A model generated the notes under the pieces. That model made no database searches and was not told the origin of the DNA. It was given only the letters and a program-made list of their open reading frames with translations. A stretch of DNA of 64,000 bases from Pseudomonas jinjuensis (GTDB lineage Bacteria; Pseudomonadota; Gammaproteobacteria; Pseudomonadales; Pseudomonadaceae): the NCBI RefSeq assembly GCF_900103845.1, contig NZ_FNIJ01000002.1:87864-151863 (forward strand), read 5' to 3'. The position numbers and the translations under genes are program-made. Below are positions 47,740 through 57,654 of the stretch, piece by piece; within the stretch, counting starts at the first letter, position 1, and each line of letters begins with the position of its first letter.

Positions 47740-49011
47740 TCAGAACAGCAGCATGGTGGCGGCGCCGGCCAGCAGGCCCGCGACTATCACCGGCAGGGTC
47801 TTGCAGGCCAGCTGGCGACCGCCGATGAAGACGATCAGCAGGCCCTTCACCAGGCTGTTGCTCAGCACCGCCAGGGCGATGCCCTGGCTGGCCACGACGG
47901 GCGCCAGGTCGATCCGCGCGCTGCGCGCCAGCGACAGGGTGATGGCATCCACGTCGGCCAGGCCGGAAATCAGCGACACCAGGTACACCCCGACATCGCC
48001 CAGGTAGTTCCGCGCCGCCTCGACGAGGAACAGGATCAGCGCCAGCAGGGCGGCGAAGCGCAGCGCCGGCATCAGCTCGAAGGGGTTCTTCAGCGGCGGC
48101 TCGGCCGTGGCGCCGTCGCTGGACTGCCCGGCGCGGCGCCAGTAGAACAGCGCGCCGCCGATATACACCAGGGAGGCGACGCCCAGCGGCGGCAGCAGGC
48201 TCCCCAGCAGCGACGGATTGAGCACGCCGATTTCCAGCAGCACCCGCGGGAACATCATCGCCGAGGTGGTGAGCAGGCCGCAGGCCAGCAGCGAGTGCAG
48301 TTCCCGCCGCGGGTGCAGGTGCGAGAGGGTGATGGTCATCGCGGTGGACGACACCATGCTGCCGCACAGCGCGGTGATCAGCAGCCCCTTGTGCGTGCCG
48401 ACGATGCGGATGGCGAGGTAGGCGACGAAGCCCAGCCCGGCGATCAGCACCACCATCCACCAGGTGGCGTAGGGGTTGAACACCTGCCAGGGGCCGTAGC
48501 CCTGGTTCGGCAGCGCCGGCAGCAGCACCACGGAGATGAACAGCAGCTTGAGGATCGCCGACAGTTCGCTGGCATCCAGGTGCTTCAGCGCGGTCCGCAG
48601 GGTTTCCTTGAGGCTCAGCAGCAGCGCCACCACGATGCCGCCGCCGGCGGCCAGCAGGCGGTCGTCGGCCACCGCCAGGCTGCCGAGCAGGAAGGTGGCG
48701 AGCATCGCCACTTCGCTGGTCATGCCCTGGTCGCCGTAGCGCTGCAGGTCGCCCACGTAGCCGGCCACGGCGAGCAGGGCGACGGCGATCAGCATGCCGA
48801 CCCACACCGCCACGCCGAGATGCGCCGCCAGCAGCGAGGCGAAGCCGCCGAGCAGGCCGACCAGCGCGTAGGTGCGGATGCCGGCGATCTGCCGCGAATC
48901 CGCCTCGTCGCGGACGCGCCAGCCGCGTTCGGCGCCGACCAGCAGGCCGATGGCAAGGGCGGTGGTGAGGTCGAGCAGAATGTCCAGCGTGTCGGGCATG
49001 GGAGTCGCCAT
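47740..49011 (-). CDS. MgtC/SapB and DUF4010 membrane protein
   Basis: Encodes 423 residues, about 12 hydrophobic helices. The N-terminal MgtC/SapB segment is TTALAIGLLVGAERGWRVRD followed by GIRTYALVGLLGG. The C-terminal part has the DUF4010 region (residues 180-420). A transport or stress role is unknown. It is convergent with rmuC, stop codons 1 nt apart. The start may be 49011 or 48999. Confidence 0.9.
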   Translation of the reverse strand: MATPMPDTLDILLDLTTALAIGLLVGAERGWRVRDEADSRQIAGIRTYALVGLLGGFASLLAAHLGVAVWVGMLIAVALLAVAGYVGDLQRYGDQGMTSEVAMLATFLLGSLAVADDRLLAAGGGIVVALLLSLKETLRTALKHLDASELSAILKLLFISVVLLPALPNQGYGPWQVFNPYATWWMVVLIAGLGFVAYLAIRIVGTHKGLLITALCGSMVSSTAMTITLSHLHPRRELHSLLACGLLTTSAMMFPRVLLEIGVLNPSLLGSLLPPLGVASLVYIGGALFYWRRAGQSSDGATAEPPLKNPFELMPALRFAALLALILFLVEAARNYLGDVGVYLVSLISGLADVDAITLSLARSARIDLAPVVASQGIALAVLSNSLVKGLLIVFIGGRQLACKTLPVIVAGLLAGAATMLLF

Positions 49012-49077
49012 CCGTGAATTGCCGTCAGTCTAGACGCGCCGCCCGCCACACCCACCGGTATGGATCAATCCGGCCCT

Positions 49078-52000
49078 TCAGCGCAGGCTCAGGTGGCGGC
49101 TGAGCAGGGCGCGCAGGGCGGCCGGCTTGACCGGCTTGGACAGGTAGTCGAGGCCGGCGGCGTGAATCTGCGCCACCAGTTCGGGGCGCGCGTCGGCGCT
49201 GATCACCACGCCCGGCAGCGGGCCGCCGAGGCGGGTGCGCAGCCAGGCCATCAGCTCGGTGCCGGTCTCGCCGTTGTCCAGGTGATAGTCGATCAGCGCC
49301 AGCTGCGGCCGCGCCGCGCCGTTCAGCAGGTGTTCGCACTCGTCGCGGTTGCGCGCGGTGAGCACCTGGCAGCCCCAGCGGGTGAGCAGGCTGTTCATGC
49401 CCACCAGGATGCTGTCCTCGTTGTCCACGCAGAGCACCTGGGCGCCGTTGAGCTGCGCCGGGGTTTCCGGCCGCTGCGCCGCGGCCAGCGCCGGCGCCGG
49501 TTGTCGCGCCAGCGGCACGCGCACGCTGAACACGCTGCCCTTGCCCGGCCAGGAGCGTACTTCCAGCCTGTGGCCGAGCACCTTGCACAGCCGGTCGGCG
49601 ATCGCCAGGCCGAGGCCGAGGCCCTTTTCCGCGCGGGTCTGGTGGCTGTCCAGGCGCTTGAACTCCTCGAAGATCACCTGCAGCTTGTCGGCCGGAATGC
49701 CCGGCCCGCGGTCCCACACTTCCAGGCGCAGGCAGTCCTTCTCGTGGCGCACGCCGAGCAGGACGCGACCCTTGGCGTAGCGGAAGGCGTTGGTGAGGAA
49801 GTTCTGCAGCACCCGGCGCAGCAGCTTGATGTCGCTCTCCACCCGCAGCGCGCTGCCGTGCAGGCGGAAGTCGATGCCCTGTTCCTGCGCCAGCACCCGG
49901 AATTCCACGCCGAGCGCCTCGTACAGGCTGTTCAGCGGGAAGGCGCTGCGCTCGGCGCTGACCCGGCCGCTTTCCAGGCGCGAGATGTCCAGCAGGTCGG
50001 CGATCAGGTCCTCCGCCGAACGCAGCGAGGAATCCAGGTGGCGCACCAGGTCGGCGGCCTCGGTGGGTAGGGTTTCCTGGTGGGCGAGGGCGGCGGAGAA
50101 CAGCCGCGCGGCGTTCAGCGGCTGCATCAGGTCGTGGCTGACCGCGGCGAGGAATCTGGTCTTCGACTGGTTGGCGGCCTCGGCGGTGCCCTTGGCCTCG
50201 GTCAGCGCCTGGTTCAGCTGCGACAGCTCCTGGGTGCGCTCCTGCACGCGCTGCTCCAGGCTCTCGTTGGATTCCTTGAGGGCGTGCTCGGCTTCGCGGA
50301 ATGCGGTGATGTCGCTGAAGCTCATGACGAAGCCGCCGCCGGGCATCGGGTTGCCGATCAGCTCGATGACCCGGCCGTTGGGGAACAGCCGCTCGGACGT
50401 ATGTGGCGTGCCCTGGCGCATCCAGAACAGCCGCTTGGCCACGTGCAGGTCGGGGTCGCCGGGGCCGCAGAGGCCGCGTTCGGCGTTGAAGCGGATGATG
50501 TCGGCGATCGGCCGGCCGACCTGGATCAGCCCTTCCGGATACTCGAACAGCTCCAGGTAGCGGTGGTTCCAGGCCACCAGGCGCAGCGACTGGTCGACCA
50601 CGCTGATGCCCTGGCTGATGTTCTCGATGGCGCCCTGCAGCAGCGCGCGGTTGAACTGCAGCACCTCGGAGGCTTCGTCGGCGATCTTCACCACGTCCTC
50701 CACCTGCATCTCGCGGCCTTCGATGGCGGCCTTCACCACCGCGCGGGCGGAGGAGGCGCCGAGCACGCCGGCGAGCAGGCGTTCGGTGTGGGCGATCCAT
50801 TCGATGGTGGCGTTCTGCGCGGGCACGAAACTCTTGCCCTGCTGGTAGGCGAAGCGCGTGAAGCTCTGCCGCGCGCGCTCCTCGCCGACGAAGCGGGCGG
50901 ACAGCATCAGCAGGTCTTCCAGTTGCACGGCGAGCATCGAGCGCGAGCTGATCCGCGGCGAGACTTCCTGGCCGATGAAGCGGCTGGCCTGCCAGTGCTC
51001 GGAAACCCGCGTGCGGGAGAACACCGAGACCAGGCCGAACAGCGCGAAGTTGCCGATCAGCGAGATCAGCACGCCGAGGGTCAGCGGCTCGACGGGCAGC
51101 GGCGGATGGGTCAGCCAGGTCAGGCCGGGAATGTTTTCCAGCGGCCAGCCCAGCCCGCGGGCGATCACCGGCAGCACCAGGGTGTAGGCCCACAGCAGCG
51201 AACCGGCGGCCAGCCCGGCGAACACTCCGCGGCGGTTGGCCTGTTTCCAGTACAGCGCGCCGATCATCGCCGGGCCGAGCTGGGCGATGGCGGCGAAGGC
51301 GATCTGGCCGATGGTGGCGAGGCTGGCGCTGGAGCCGAGCAGGCGGTAGCTGATGTAGGCCAGCAGCATGATCAGCACGATGCTGACCCGGCGCACGGTG
51401 AGCAGCCAGTGGCGGAACACCTCGAACGGCTGGGCCTCCTCGCTGCCGGTGCGGCGCAGCAGCCAGGGCAGCAGCATGTCGTTGGAAACCATGGTCGACA
51501 GCGCCACGCTGGCGACGATCACCATGCCGGTGGCCGCCGAGGCGCCGCCGATGAAGGCCAGCAGCGCCAGCGCCGGATGCGCCTCGGCCAGCGGCAGGCT
51601 GATGACGAAGCCGTCGGGCATGATCCCGGCCGGCAGGTGCAGCTGCCCGGCGAGGGCGATCGGCACCACGAACAGCGCCGCCAGCACCAGGTAGGCGGGG
51701 AACACCCAGCGCGCCAGGTCGAGGTCGCGCGGCTGGATGTTCTCCACCACGGTGACGTGGAACTGCCGCGGCAGGCACATGATCGCGGTCATCGCCACAC
51801 CGGTCTGCAGCAGCATGGCCGGCCAGTGCACCGTGTGGTCCCAGTATTCCGTCAGCTGCGGCGCATTGCGGGCCTGTTCGAACAGGTCGCCGAAGCCGTC
51901 ATAGAGGCCGAAGGTGACGAACACGCCGACGGCGAGGAAGGCGGTGAGCTTGACCAGCGACTCGAAGGCGATCGCCAGCATCATGCCGCGGTGGTGTTCG

Positions 52001-52551
52001 GTGACGTCCAGCGAGCGGGTGCCGAACATGATGCTGAACAGCGCCAGCACCAGCGACACGATCATCGCCGTGTCCTGCGCGCGGATGCCGCCGGCGTCGG
52101 GCCCGGCGCCGATCAGCAGGTTCACCCCGAGGACGATGCCCTTCAGCTGCAGGGCGATGTAGGGCAGCACGCAGACCACGCAGATCAGCGCCACCACCAC
52201 CGCCAGCGTCTGCGACTTGCCGTAGCGCGCGGCGATGAAGTCGGCGATGGAGGTGATGTTCTCCTGCTTGCTGATCATGATCATCTTCTGCAGCACCCAG
52301 GGGGCGAACAGCATCAGCAGCACCGGGCCGAGGTAGATCGGCAGGAACGACCAGAGCTGGTCGGCGGCCTGGCCGACGGCGCCGAAGAAGGTCCAACTGG
52401 TGCAGTACACGGCCAGCGACAGGCTGTAGATCCAGGCTCGCAAGCGCGGCGAAAGCGGCGCGCGGCGGCGGTCGCCATAGAAGGCGATGGCGAACAGGAC
52501 GGCCATGTAGAGGAGGGCGACCGTGGCGATCAGCCCGCTGGACAGCGACAT
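49078..52551 (-). CDS. Hybrid histidine kinase with sodium:solute symporter-like sensor (PA3271-like)
   Basis: Encodes 1157 residues. Residues 1-500 are about 13 membrane helices of the SSF fold (LPYIALQLKGIVLGVNLLIG). A PAS-like region follows (about 680-790), then a HisKA H-box with H806 in AAVSHDLMQPLNAARL, a HATPase with NFLTNAFRYAKG, DRGPGIP and GLGLGLAIADRL, and a receiver domain with D1088 in LIDYHLDNGE. Related to CbrA-type kinases. No response regulator or transporter is adjacent, so its partner and signal are unknown. Confidence 0.93.
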   Translation of the reverse strand: MSLSSGLIATVALLYMAVLFAIAFYGDRRRAPLSPRLRAWIYSLSLAVYCTSWTFFGAVGQAADQLWSFLPIYLGPVLLMLFAPWVLQKMIMISKQENITSIADFIAARYGKSQTLAVVVALICVVCVLPYIALQLKGIVLGVNLLIGAGPDAGGIRAQDTAMIVSLVLALFSIMFGTRSLDVTEHHRGMMLAIAFESLVKLTAFLAVGVFVTFGLYDGFGDLFEQARNAPQLTEYWDHTVHWPAMLLQTGVAMTAIMCLPRQFHVTVVENIQPRDLDLARWVFPAYLVLAALFVVPIALAGQLHLPAGIMPDGFVISLPLAEAHPALALLAFIGGASAATGMVIVASVALSTMVSNDMLLPWLLRRTGSEEAQPFEVFRHWLLTVRRVSIVLIMLLAYISYRLLGSSASLATIGQIAFAAIAQLGPAMIGALYWKQANRRGVFAGLAAGSLLWAYTLVLPVIARGLGWPLENIPGLTWLTHPPLPVEPLTLGVLISLIGNFALFGLVSVFSRTRVSEHWQASRFIGQEVSPRISSRSMLAVQLEDLLMLSARFVGEERARQSFTRFAYQQGKSFVPAQNATIEWIAHTERLLAGVLGASSARAVVKAAIEGREMQVEDVVKIADEASEVLQFNRALLQGAIENISQGISVVDQSLRLVAWNHRYLELFEYPEGLIQVGRPIADIIRFNAERGLCGPGDPDLHVAKRLFWMRQGTPHTSERLFPNGRVIELIGNPMPGGGFVMSFSDITAFREAEHALKESNESLEQRVQERTQELSQLNQALTEAKGTAEAANQSKTRFLAAVSHDLMQPLNAARLFSAALAHQETLPTEAADLVRHLDSSLRSAEDLIADLLDISRLESGRVSAERSAFPLNSLYEALGVEFRVLAQEQGIDFRLHGSALRVESDIKLLRRVLQNFLTNAFRYAKGRVLLGVRHEKDCLRLEVWDRGPGIPADKLQVIFEEFKRLDSHQTRAEKGLGLGLAIADRLCKVLGHRLEVRSWPGKGSVFSVRVPLARQPAPALAAAQRPETPAQLNGAQVLCVDNEDSILVGMNSLLTRWGCQVLTARNRDECEHLLNGAARPQLALIDYHLDNGETGTELMAWLRTRLGGPLPGVVISADARPELVAQIHAAGLDYLSKPVKPAALRALLSRHLSLR

Positions 52552-52957
52552 GAGAACTCCGTGGATGGCCTGCGTCTGGCGCGGCGCGCAGGAAAGTCTG
52601 GTTGCCTGGCAAGTTTCGCACCAAAGCGGGGGGATGTCAGAGGCTTGCTACCAAGGTCTGTAGGAGCGGGCATGGCGGGCGGTGCCCTTTGCCGCACAGG
52701 GGCATTCTATTCGCGAGCAAGCTCGCTCCTACGGGATGCGCGGGGTATGGACCGTAGGGTGGATGAGGCTTTTCTCATCCACCATTACATTGCGGAGCCG
52801 CCCGCGTCCGGATGTCCCCTTGAACCCCCCCAATCCATGCTGGTAGCGTGCCGCCCTTTCGCCACCGCTCCGTCCGTCGAGTGGTCGCGGGCAGACGGCA
52901 CTTAGGCTGTGCCGCTACGCTCTGAAAAGGGCGAAGTGTGTGCGAGGAGGGCGCTTC
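52552..52957. repeat. REP/BIME block in the 406-nt gap between hybrid kinase and GNAT genes
   Basis: GTAGGAGCGGGC (52660-52671) faces GCGAGCAAGCTCGCTCCTAC (52713-52732), forming an inverted REP pair. A second hairpin GGTGGATGAG-GCTTTT-CTCATCCACC lies at 52758-52783. The same REP core is found near 6.75 kb. No protein gene is supported in the gap. Confidence 0.75.
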
Positions 52958-53527
52958 ATGTTCAGACCGTTACCCATCACCCTGCAGCGGGGCGCCCTGC
53001 GCCTGGAGCCGATGGTGGAGGCCGACGTCCCGGAGCTGGTGGAACTGGCCGACGCCAACCGCGAGGTGCTGCAGTACATGAGCGCGCCGCAGCGGCCGGA
53101 CTGGTATCGCCAGGCCATCGCCGACCAGCGCGAGGGGCGGGCGCTGCCGCTGGTGGTGCGGCTGGGCAACCGGATCGTCGGCACCACGCGCTTCCTCGAC
53201 TTCATGCCGGCGCTGCCGGCCTGCGAGATCGGCGGCACCTGGCTGGAACAGTCGCAGCACGGCATGGGCCTCAACGCCAGCATGAAGTACCTGATGCTGC
53301 GCCACGCCTTCGACAGCTGGCAGATGGTCCGCGTGCAGCTGAAGACCGCCGCCAGCAACCTGCGCTCGCAGCGCGCCATCGAGAAGCTCGGCGCGGTGCG
53401 CGAGGGCGTGCTGCGCAACCATCGGCGGCTGGCCGGCGGGCGCCTCGACGACAGCGTCCTCTACAGCATCACCGACCACGAATGGCCGCAGGTGAAGGCC
53501 GCGCTGGAAGCCGGCTTCAGCGGCTGA
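52958..53527 (+). CDS. GNAT family N-acetyltransferase
   Basis: Encodes 189 residues. RimJ-like opening (ITLQRGALRLEPMVEADVPELVELA), a core strand (IGGTWLEQSQHGMGLNASMK) in place of the RxxGxG loop, and the typical VQLKTAASNLRSQRAIEKLGA segment. The substrate is unknown. The ATG at 52958 follows GGAGGG; a GTG at 52940 is less likely. Confidence 0.88.
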   Translation: MFRPLPITLQRGALRLEPMVEADVPELVELADANREVLQYMSAPQRPDWYRQAIADQREGRALPLVVRLGNRIVGTTRFLDFMPALPACEIGGTWLEQSQHGMGLNASMKYLMLRHAFDSWQMVRVQLKTAASNLRSQRAIEKLGAVREGVLRNHRRLAGGRLDDSVLYSITDHEWPQVKAALEAGFSG

Positions 53528-53576
53528 AGGATTTCGCGCTAAGCTGTGCGGCCCGACCTTCGCAGCCGCACCTTCC

Positions 53577-54428
53577 ATGGATTCCGCAGCAGGAGAACAG
53601 ACCCGCTTCTGGCGCGCCGCCGACCTCGGTGGCGTGGAGCTGCTGCACGCCCGCTACATCGAGCAGCGTTTCGCTCCGCACGTCCACGAGGGTTTCGTCT
53701 TCACCGTGATCGAGCACGGCGCGCAGCGCTTCCATCATCGCGGCAGCGACCACCTGGCGCCGGTGGGCAGCATGGTGCTGATCAATCCGGACGAGGTGCA
53801 CACCGGCTCCAAGGCCCACGACGAGGGCTGGCTGTACCGCGCCTTCTATCCCGAGATCGAACAGGTCACCGGCGTGCTCGACGAACTGCAGCTGGCCCCG
53901 CGCGGCCTGCCGTCGTTCGCCTCCAGCGTGCTGCAGGACGCCGAGCTGAGCCGCGTCTTCGTCGGCCTGCACCGTCTGCTGGAATCCGGCGCCAGCGCGC
54001 TGCAGCAGCAGACCTGCTGGCGCGAGGCGATGCTGATGCTGTTCCGCCGCCACGCGCGGATTCCCGAGCCGGCGCCCGCCGGCGACGAACCGCTGGCCGT
54101 GGCCCGCGCCCGCGAGCTGCTCGCCGCGCGGCTGGTCGAGCCGCCGTCGCTGGAGGAACTGGCGGCGGCGGTGAATCTCTCGCCCTTCCACTTCGCCCGG
54201 GTGTTCCGCAGGGCCACCGGCCTGCCGCCCCACGCCTGGCTCAAGCAGCGCCGGCTGGAACAGGCGCGGGCTCTGCTCAAGGACGGCTGCGTGCCGGTGA
54301 ACGTCGCGGCACAGCTGGGTTTCGCCGACCAGAGCCACCTCAGCCGCCAGTTCAAGCAGGCCTATGGCGTGGCGCCCGGCGAATACCGCGCGGCCTGCGC
54401 AAGATCGTTCAAGACGGACCTGCATTGA
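53577..54428 (+). CDS. AraC family transcriptional regulator
   Basis: Encodes 283 residues. N-terminal cupin/AraC-binding part (RFAPHVHEGFVFTVIEHGAQ), C-terminal double HTH (LEELAAAVNLSPFHFARVFRR and VNVAAQLGFADQSHLSRQFK). It precedes azlCD on the same strand by 30 nt and probably controls them; the ligand is unknown. Confidence 0.9.
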   Translation: MDSAAGEQTRFWRAADLGGVELLHARYIEQRFAPHVHEGFVFTVIEHGAQRFHHRGSDHLAPVGSMVLINPDEVHTGSKAHDEGWLYRAFYPEIEQVTGVLDELQLAPRGLPSFASSVLQDAELSRVFVGLHRLLESGASALQQQTCWREAMLMLFRRHARIPEPAPAGDEPLAVARARELLAARLVEPPSLEELAAAVNLSPFHFARVFRRATGLPPHAWLKQRRLEQARALLKDGCVPVNVAAQLGFADQSHLSRQFKQAYGVAPGEYRAACARSFKTDLH

Positions 54429-54458
54429 CCATCTAGGCTGCGGGGCAAAGGAGGTTCC

Positions 54459-55178
54459 ATGTCCCGCATCCCGTTATCCCGCCGGCAGTCCTACTTGCGC
54501 GGCCTGGCCGACAGCCTGCCGATGGTGGTCGGCGTGGTGCCGTTCGGCATCATCTACGGCACCCTCGCCAGCGCCGCCGGCCTGTCGCTGTGGAAGGCCA
54601 TCGGCATGTCGCTGCTGGTCTATGCCGGCTCGGCGCAGTTCATCGCCATCAGCCTGCTCGGCGCCGGGGCGGGCGCGCTGGTGATCCTGCTCACCACGCT
54701 GATCGTCAACCTGCGCCACGTGCTCTACAGCGCCACCCTGCAGCCCCACGTCACCCACCTGCCGCAGCGCTGGCGCCTGCCGCTGGCGTTCTGGCTGACC
54801 GACGAGACCTTCGCCGTGGTGCAGCGCTTCTACCTGGTCAACGGCGACACGCCGAACGGCCACTGGTACTGGCTGGGCGTGACCAACGCGCTGTACGCCA
54901 GCTGGGTCGGCAGTTCGCTGGCCGGCGTGCTGTTCGGCCAGGCGATGCCGAACCTGGCGGGCTGGGGACTGGAATTCGCCATGCTGGCGACCTTCATCGG
55001 CATCGTCGTGCCACGTCTGGTCAACCGCCCGCAGATTGCCGCCGCCGTGGCCGCCGGGGTGGTGGCGCTGCTCACCTACGCCTGGCCGTACAAGCTCGGC
55101 CTGATGGCCGCGGCATTCGCCGGCATCGCCGTCGGCGTGGCGCTGGAGCGGCGCAACCCCGTGCTGGAGGAAGCCTGA
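54459..55178 (+). CDS. azlC: AzlC family branched-chain amino acid exporter subunit
   Basis: Encodes 239 residues with six to seven membrane helices. Family motif YAGSAQFIAISLLGAGAGA and LRHVLYSATL. With AzlD it should export branched-chain amino acids or related compounds. SD AAAGGAGG precedes the ATG; the stop overlaps the azlD ATG by 1 nt. Confidence 0.95.
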   Translation: MSRIPLSRRQSYLRGLADSLPMVVGVVPFGIIYGTLASAAGLSLWKAIGMSLLVYAGSAQFIAISLLGAGAGALVILLTTLIVNLRHVLYSATLQPHVTHLPQRWRLPLAFWLTDETFAVVQRFYLVNGDTPNGHWYWLGVTNALYASWVGSSLAGVLFGQAMPNLAGWGLEFAMLATFIGIVVPRLVNRPQIAAAVAAGVVALLTYAWPYKLGLMAAAFAGIAVGVALERRNPVLEEA

Positions 55179-55507
55179 TGGACTACTGGCTGCTGATCCT
55201 CGGCATGGCCGCGATGACCTTCCTCATGCGCTACAGCCTGTTCGCCTGGCCGACCCTGCGCTTCCCGCCGCTGGTGCGCCAGGGCCTGCACTACGTGCCG
55301 ACCGCGGTGCTGACCGCCATCGTGGTGCCCGGCATGCTGCTGCCGGACGGGCAGAACTGGGCGCTGCGGCTGGACAACGCCTACCTGCTCGCCGGCCTCG
55401 CCGCCATGGCCATCGCCGCCTTCAGCCGCCATCTGCTGGCGACCATCGGCGGCGGGCTGCTGGTGTTCTTCCTGCTGCGCTGGTGGCTGGGGCAGTTGCC
55501 CCTGTAG
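55178..55507 (+). CDS. azlD: AzlD family protein, partner of AzlC
   Basis: Encodes 109 residues with four short membrane helices, including YLLAGLAAMAIAAFSRHLL. Typical length and composition. Forms the exporter with AzlC. Convergent with the TonB-dependent receptor gene. Confidence 0.95.
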   Translation: MDYWLLILGMAAMTFLMRYSLFAWPTLRFPPLVRQGLHYVPTAVLTAIVVPGMLLPDGQNWALRLDNAYLLAGLAAMAIAAFSRHLLATIGGGLLVFFLLRWWLGQLPL

Positions 55508-55542
55508 AGGCGGCAGCCAGGACGGCGGCCGCCCGCGGGCGG

Positions 55543-57654
55543 TCAGAAGCTGACTTCGTAGCCCAGGGTGAAGGTGCGGCCGCGTCCCGCGAAGTACTGG
55601 TCGTCGCGGGTAGTGGCGGCCTGGGAGAAGTAGGTGATGTAGTCGCGGTTGAGCAGGTTCTCCACGCCGAGGCTGACTTCGCCCACCGGCAGCTGGTAGC
55701 CGAGCGAGGCGTCCACCAGGCTGTAGCCGTCGAAGTCCAGGCCGGGGGTGTCGAAGCTGCGGCTGGCGTAGTAGTTGGCCTGCACATGGGTATTCAGCTT
55801 GTCGCTCCAGTTGGCCTTCCAGGCCAGGGTGTAGCGATCCGGCGGGATGTTGGCGCCGTCCAGGTCGGTGTCCACGTGATCGTCGCCGTCGGTATCCGAC
55901 TGGCCGTCGATCTGCGAGTAGGCGGCCTGCAGGCGGTGCACCTCGTTGACCTGCCAGCCGGCGGTGGCTTCCATGCCGTCGATCTCGGTGCGCTCGCGGC
56001 GAACCTGGAAGACCCCGCCGACGTTCTCCAGGCGGGAGCCGAGGTCGGAGTCGGATTCGTAGAAGCTGATCTCGAAGTCGACCGGCGCCCAGTTCAGGCG
56101 CAGGCCGATCTCGCGGTTGTCGGTGACCACCGGCTGCAGGTCGAGGAAGCTCTCGACGCTCAGGTTCGGCCGGTTGATGCCGCGCAGCACGCGGCCGACG
56201 TCGGGCATGCCGAAGCCTTCCGAGTAGTTGGCGAACACCTGCGCCCAGTCGGTGGCCTGGAACACGAAGCCGACGTTGTGCAGGGTTTCGTTGAACTTCG
56301 GATTGCCGCCCTCGACGGTGACGCCACCCGGCGGCACGGTGGTGGAGGCGATGGTCCTGAAGCTGTCGACTTCCAGTTCGGCGAATTCGCGGCGCAGGCC
56401 GCCGTGCAGGGTCAGGCGCTCCACCGGGCGGAGTTCGGCCTGGATGAAGGGCGCATAGTTCTTGAAGACGGTTTCCGGCACCCATTCGCGATCGGTCTCG
56501 ATCAGCATCTGCTTGGTGGTGTCCTGCAGCAGATCGAGGCCGCCGGTGAGCTTGAGCAGGCCGTCGAACATGTTGTCGCGGCTGAGGGTCAGCTTGCCGC
56601 CGTACTTGTCCGACTCGTTCTGTGACTGGTCGAACAGCTGGCCGGTGGGGTCGATGCTCGGGTCCTGGAAGGACGGCAGGATGCCGCCACCGAAGCGGCC
56701 GCGGAAGCGCTGGGTGTAGAACTGCGCGGTGAAGCGGTTGCCGGCCAGGTCGGAGTTGTTGTAGGTCAGGCTGGTGTTGAGCACTTCGTTTTCCGGCGCC
56801 TCGCCCAGCGGGTCGCCGCGGCGCGAGGTGGCCGGAATCCCGGCGTCGCGGTCGCCGGGCACGTTGACGAAGTCATGGTTACCCTCGATCTCGAAGCGGT
56901 TGACCATGAATTCGACGTTCTGCACCTCGTCGAACCAGTAGCCCAGCTTGAGCATGAGGTCGGTGCTGTCCGAATCCATGATGTCGCCCTGGGTGTCGTC
57001 CACGCCGATCCGCTCGCCGTCGGCATCGTAGAACATGCCCCGGGTCTGGCCGCTGACGGCGGCGAGATAGTCGAAGTTGCCCTGGTTGCCTTCCACCCGG
57101 TAGTCCAGCTTGTAACCCATGCCGTCGCTGTCGAAATCGTCCGAAGCCTCGATGCTGGCGCCGACGTGCTGGCGCAGCGCGCCGGCGGTCGGGCGGCGGG
57201 TCACGTAGTTGATGATGCCGCCGGTGGCGCCCAGGCCGTGCTCGGCGCTGGCGCCGTAGATCACCTCGATGCGCTCGACCATCGACAGGTCGATGGTGTA
57301 GCCCTCGCGGGAGCTGTTGCGCAGCGGGGTGGACTGCGGCACGCCGTCGATCATCACCAGCGCCTGGCGACCGCGGAAGGTCTCGCCGGAGCTGGTCATC
57401 TTCTGCCGGCTGGGCGAGTAGGAGGGGATCAGGTTGCTCAGTATCTGGCCGTTGTCGCTGGTGATGGCCAGCTGCTCTTCGATCTGCTCGCGGGTGATGA
57501 TGGTGATCTTCTGCGGCGTCTTGCCTGCCTCGCTGTGGGAGCGGGTCGCACTGACGGTGGTGGCTTCCAGTTCTACCGCGTCTTCCTCGGCGAAAACGGG
57601 AGTGGCCAGCATGGCCAGGGAAATGGACAGGCAAAGAGGGGATCTACGAAACAT
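55543..57654 (-). CDS. TonB-dependent outer-membrane receptor
   Basis: Encodes 703 residues. Signal peptide (MFRRSPLCLSISLAMLATPVFA), TonB box region (VELEATTVSATRS), plug domain (GRQALVMIDGVPQSTPLRNS), beta barrel, and a C-terminal Phe in TFTLGYEVSF. The length fits siderophore receptors; PA3268-like by memory. The barrel has an Asp-rich loop (DTDGDDHVDTDLDGA) resembling a calcium-binding turn. Only a weak Fur-like AT-rich region was seen upstream. The substrate is unknown; the start could be 57675. Confidence 0.9.
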   Translation of the reverse strand: MFRRSPLCLSISLAMLATPVFAEEDAVELEATTVSATRSHSEAGKTPQKITIITREQIEEQLAITSDNGQILSNLIPSYSPSRQKMTSSGETFRGRQALVMIDGVPQSTPLRNSSREGYTIDLSMVERIEVIYGASAEHGLGATGGIINYVTRRPTAGALRQHVGASIEASDDFDSDGMGYKLDYRVEGNQGNFDYLAAVSGQTRGMFYDADGERIGVDDTQGDIMDSDSTDLMLKLGYWFDEVQNVEFMVNRFEIEGNHDFVNVPGDRDAGIPATSRRGDPLGEAPENEVLNTSLTYNNSDLAGNRFTAQFYTQRFRGRFGGGILPSFQDPSIDPTGQLFDQSQNESDKYGGKLTLSRDNMFDGLLKLTGGLDLLQDTTKQMLIETDREWVPETVFKNYAPFIQAELRPVERLTLHGGLRREFAELEVDSFRTIASTTVPPGGVTVEGGNPKFNETLHNVGFVFQATDWAQVFANYSEGFGMPDVGRVLRGINRPNLSVESFLDLQPVVTDNREIGLRLNWAPVDFEISFYESDSDLGSRLENVGGVFQVRRERTEIDGMEATAGWQVNEVHRLQAAYSQIDGQSDTDGDDHVDTDLDGANIPPDRYTLAWKANWSDKLNTHVQANYYASRSFDTPGLDFDGYSLVDASLGYQLPVGEVSLGVENLLNRDYITYFSQAATTRDDQYFAGRGRTFTLGYEVSF

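Noticed and set aside
50080-52905. 941-codon open frame antisense to the hybrid kinase gene
   Set aside because: Low-complexity Gln/His/Gly/Arg-rich translation typical of antisense frames in GC-rich genes.
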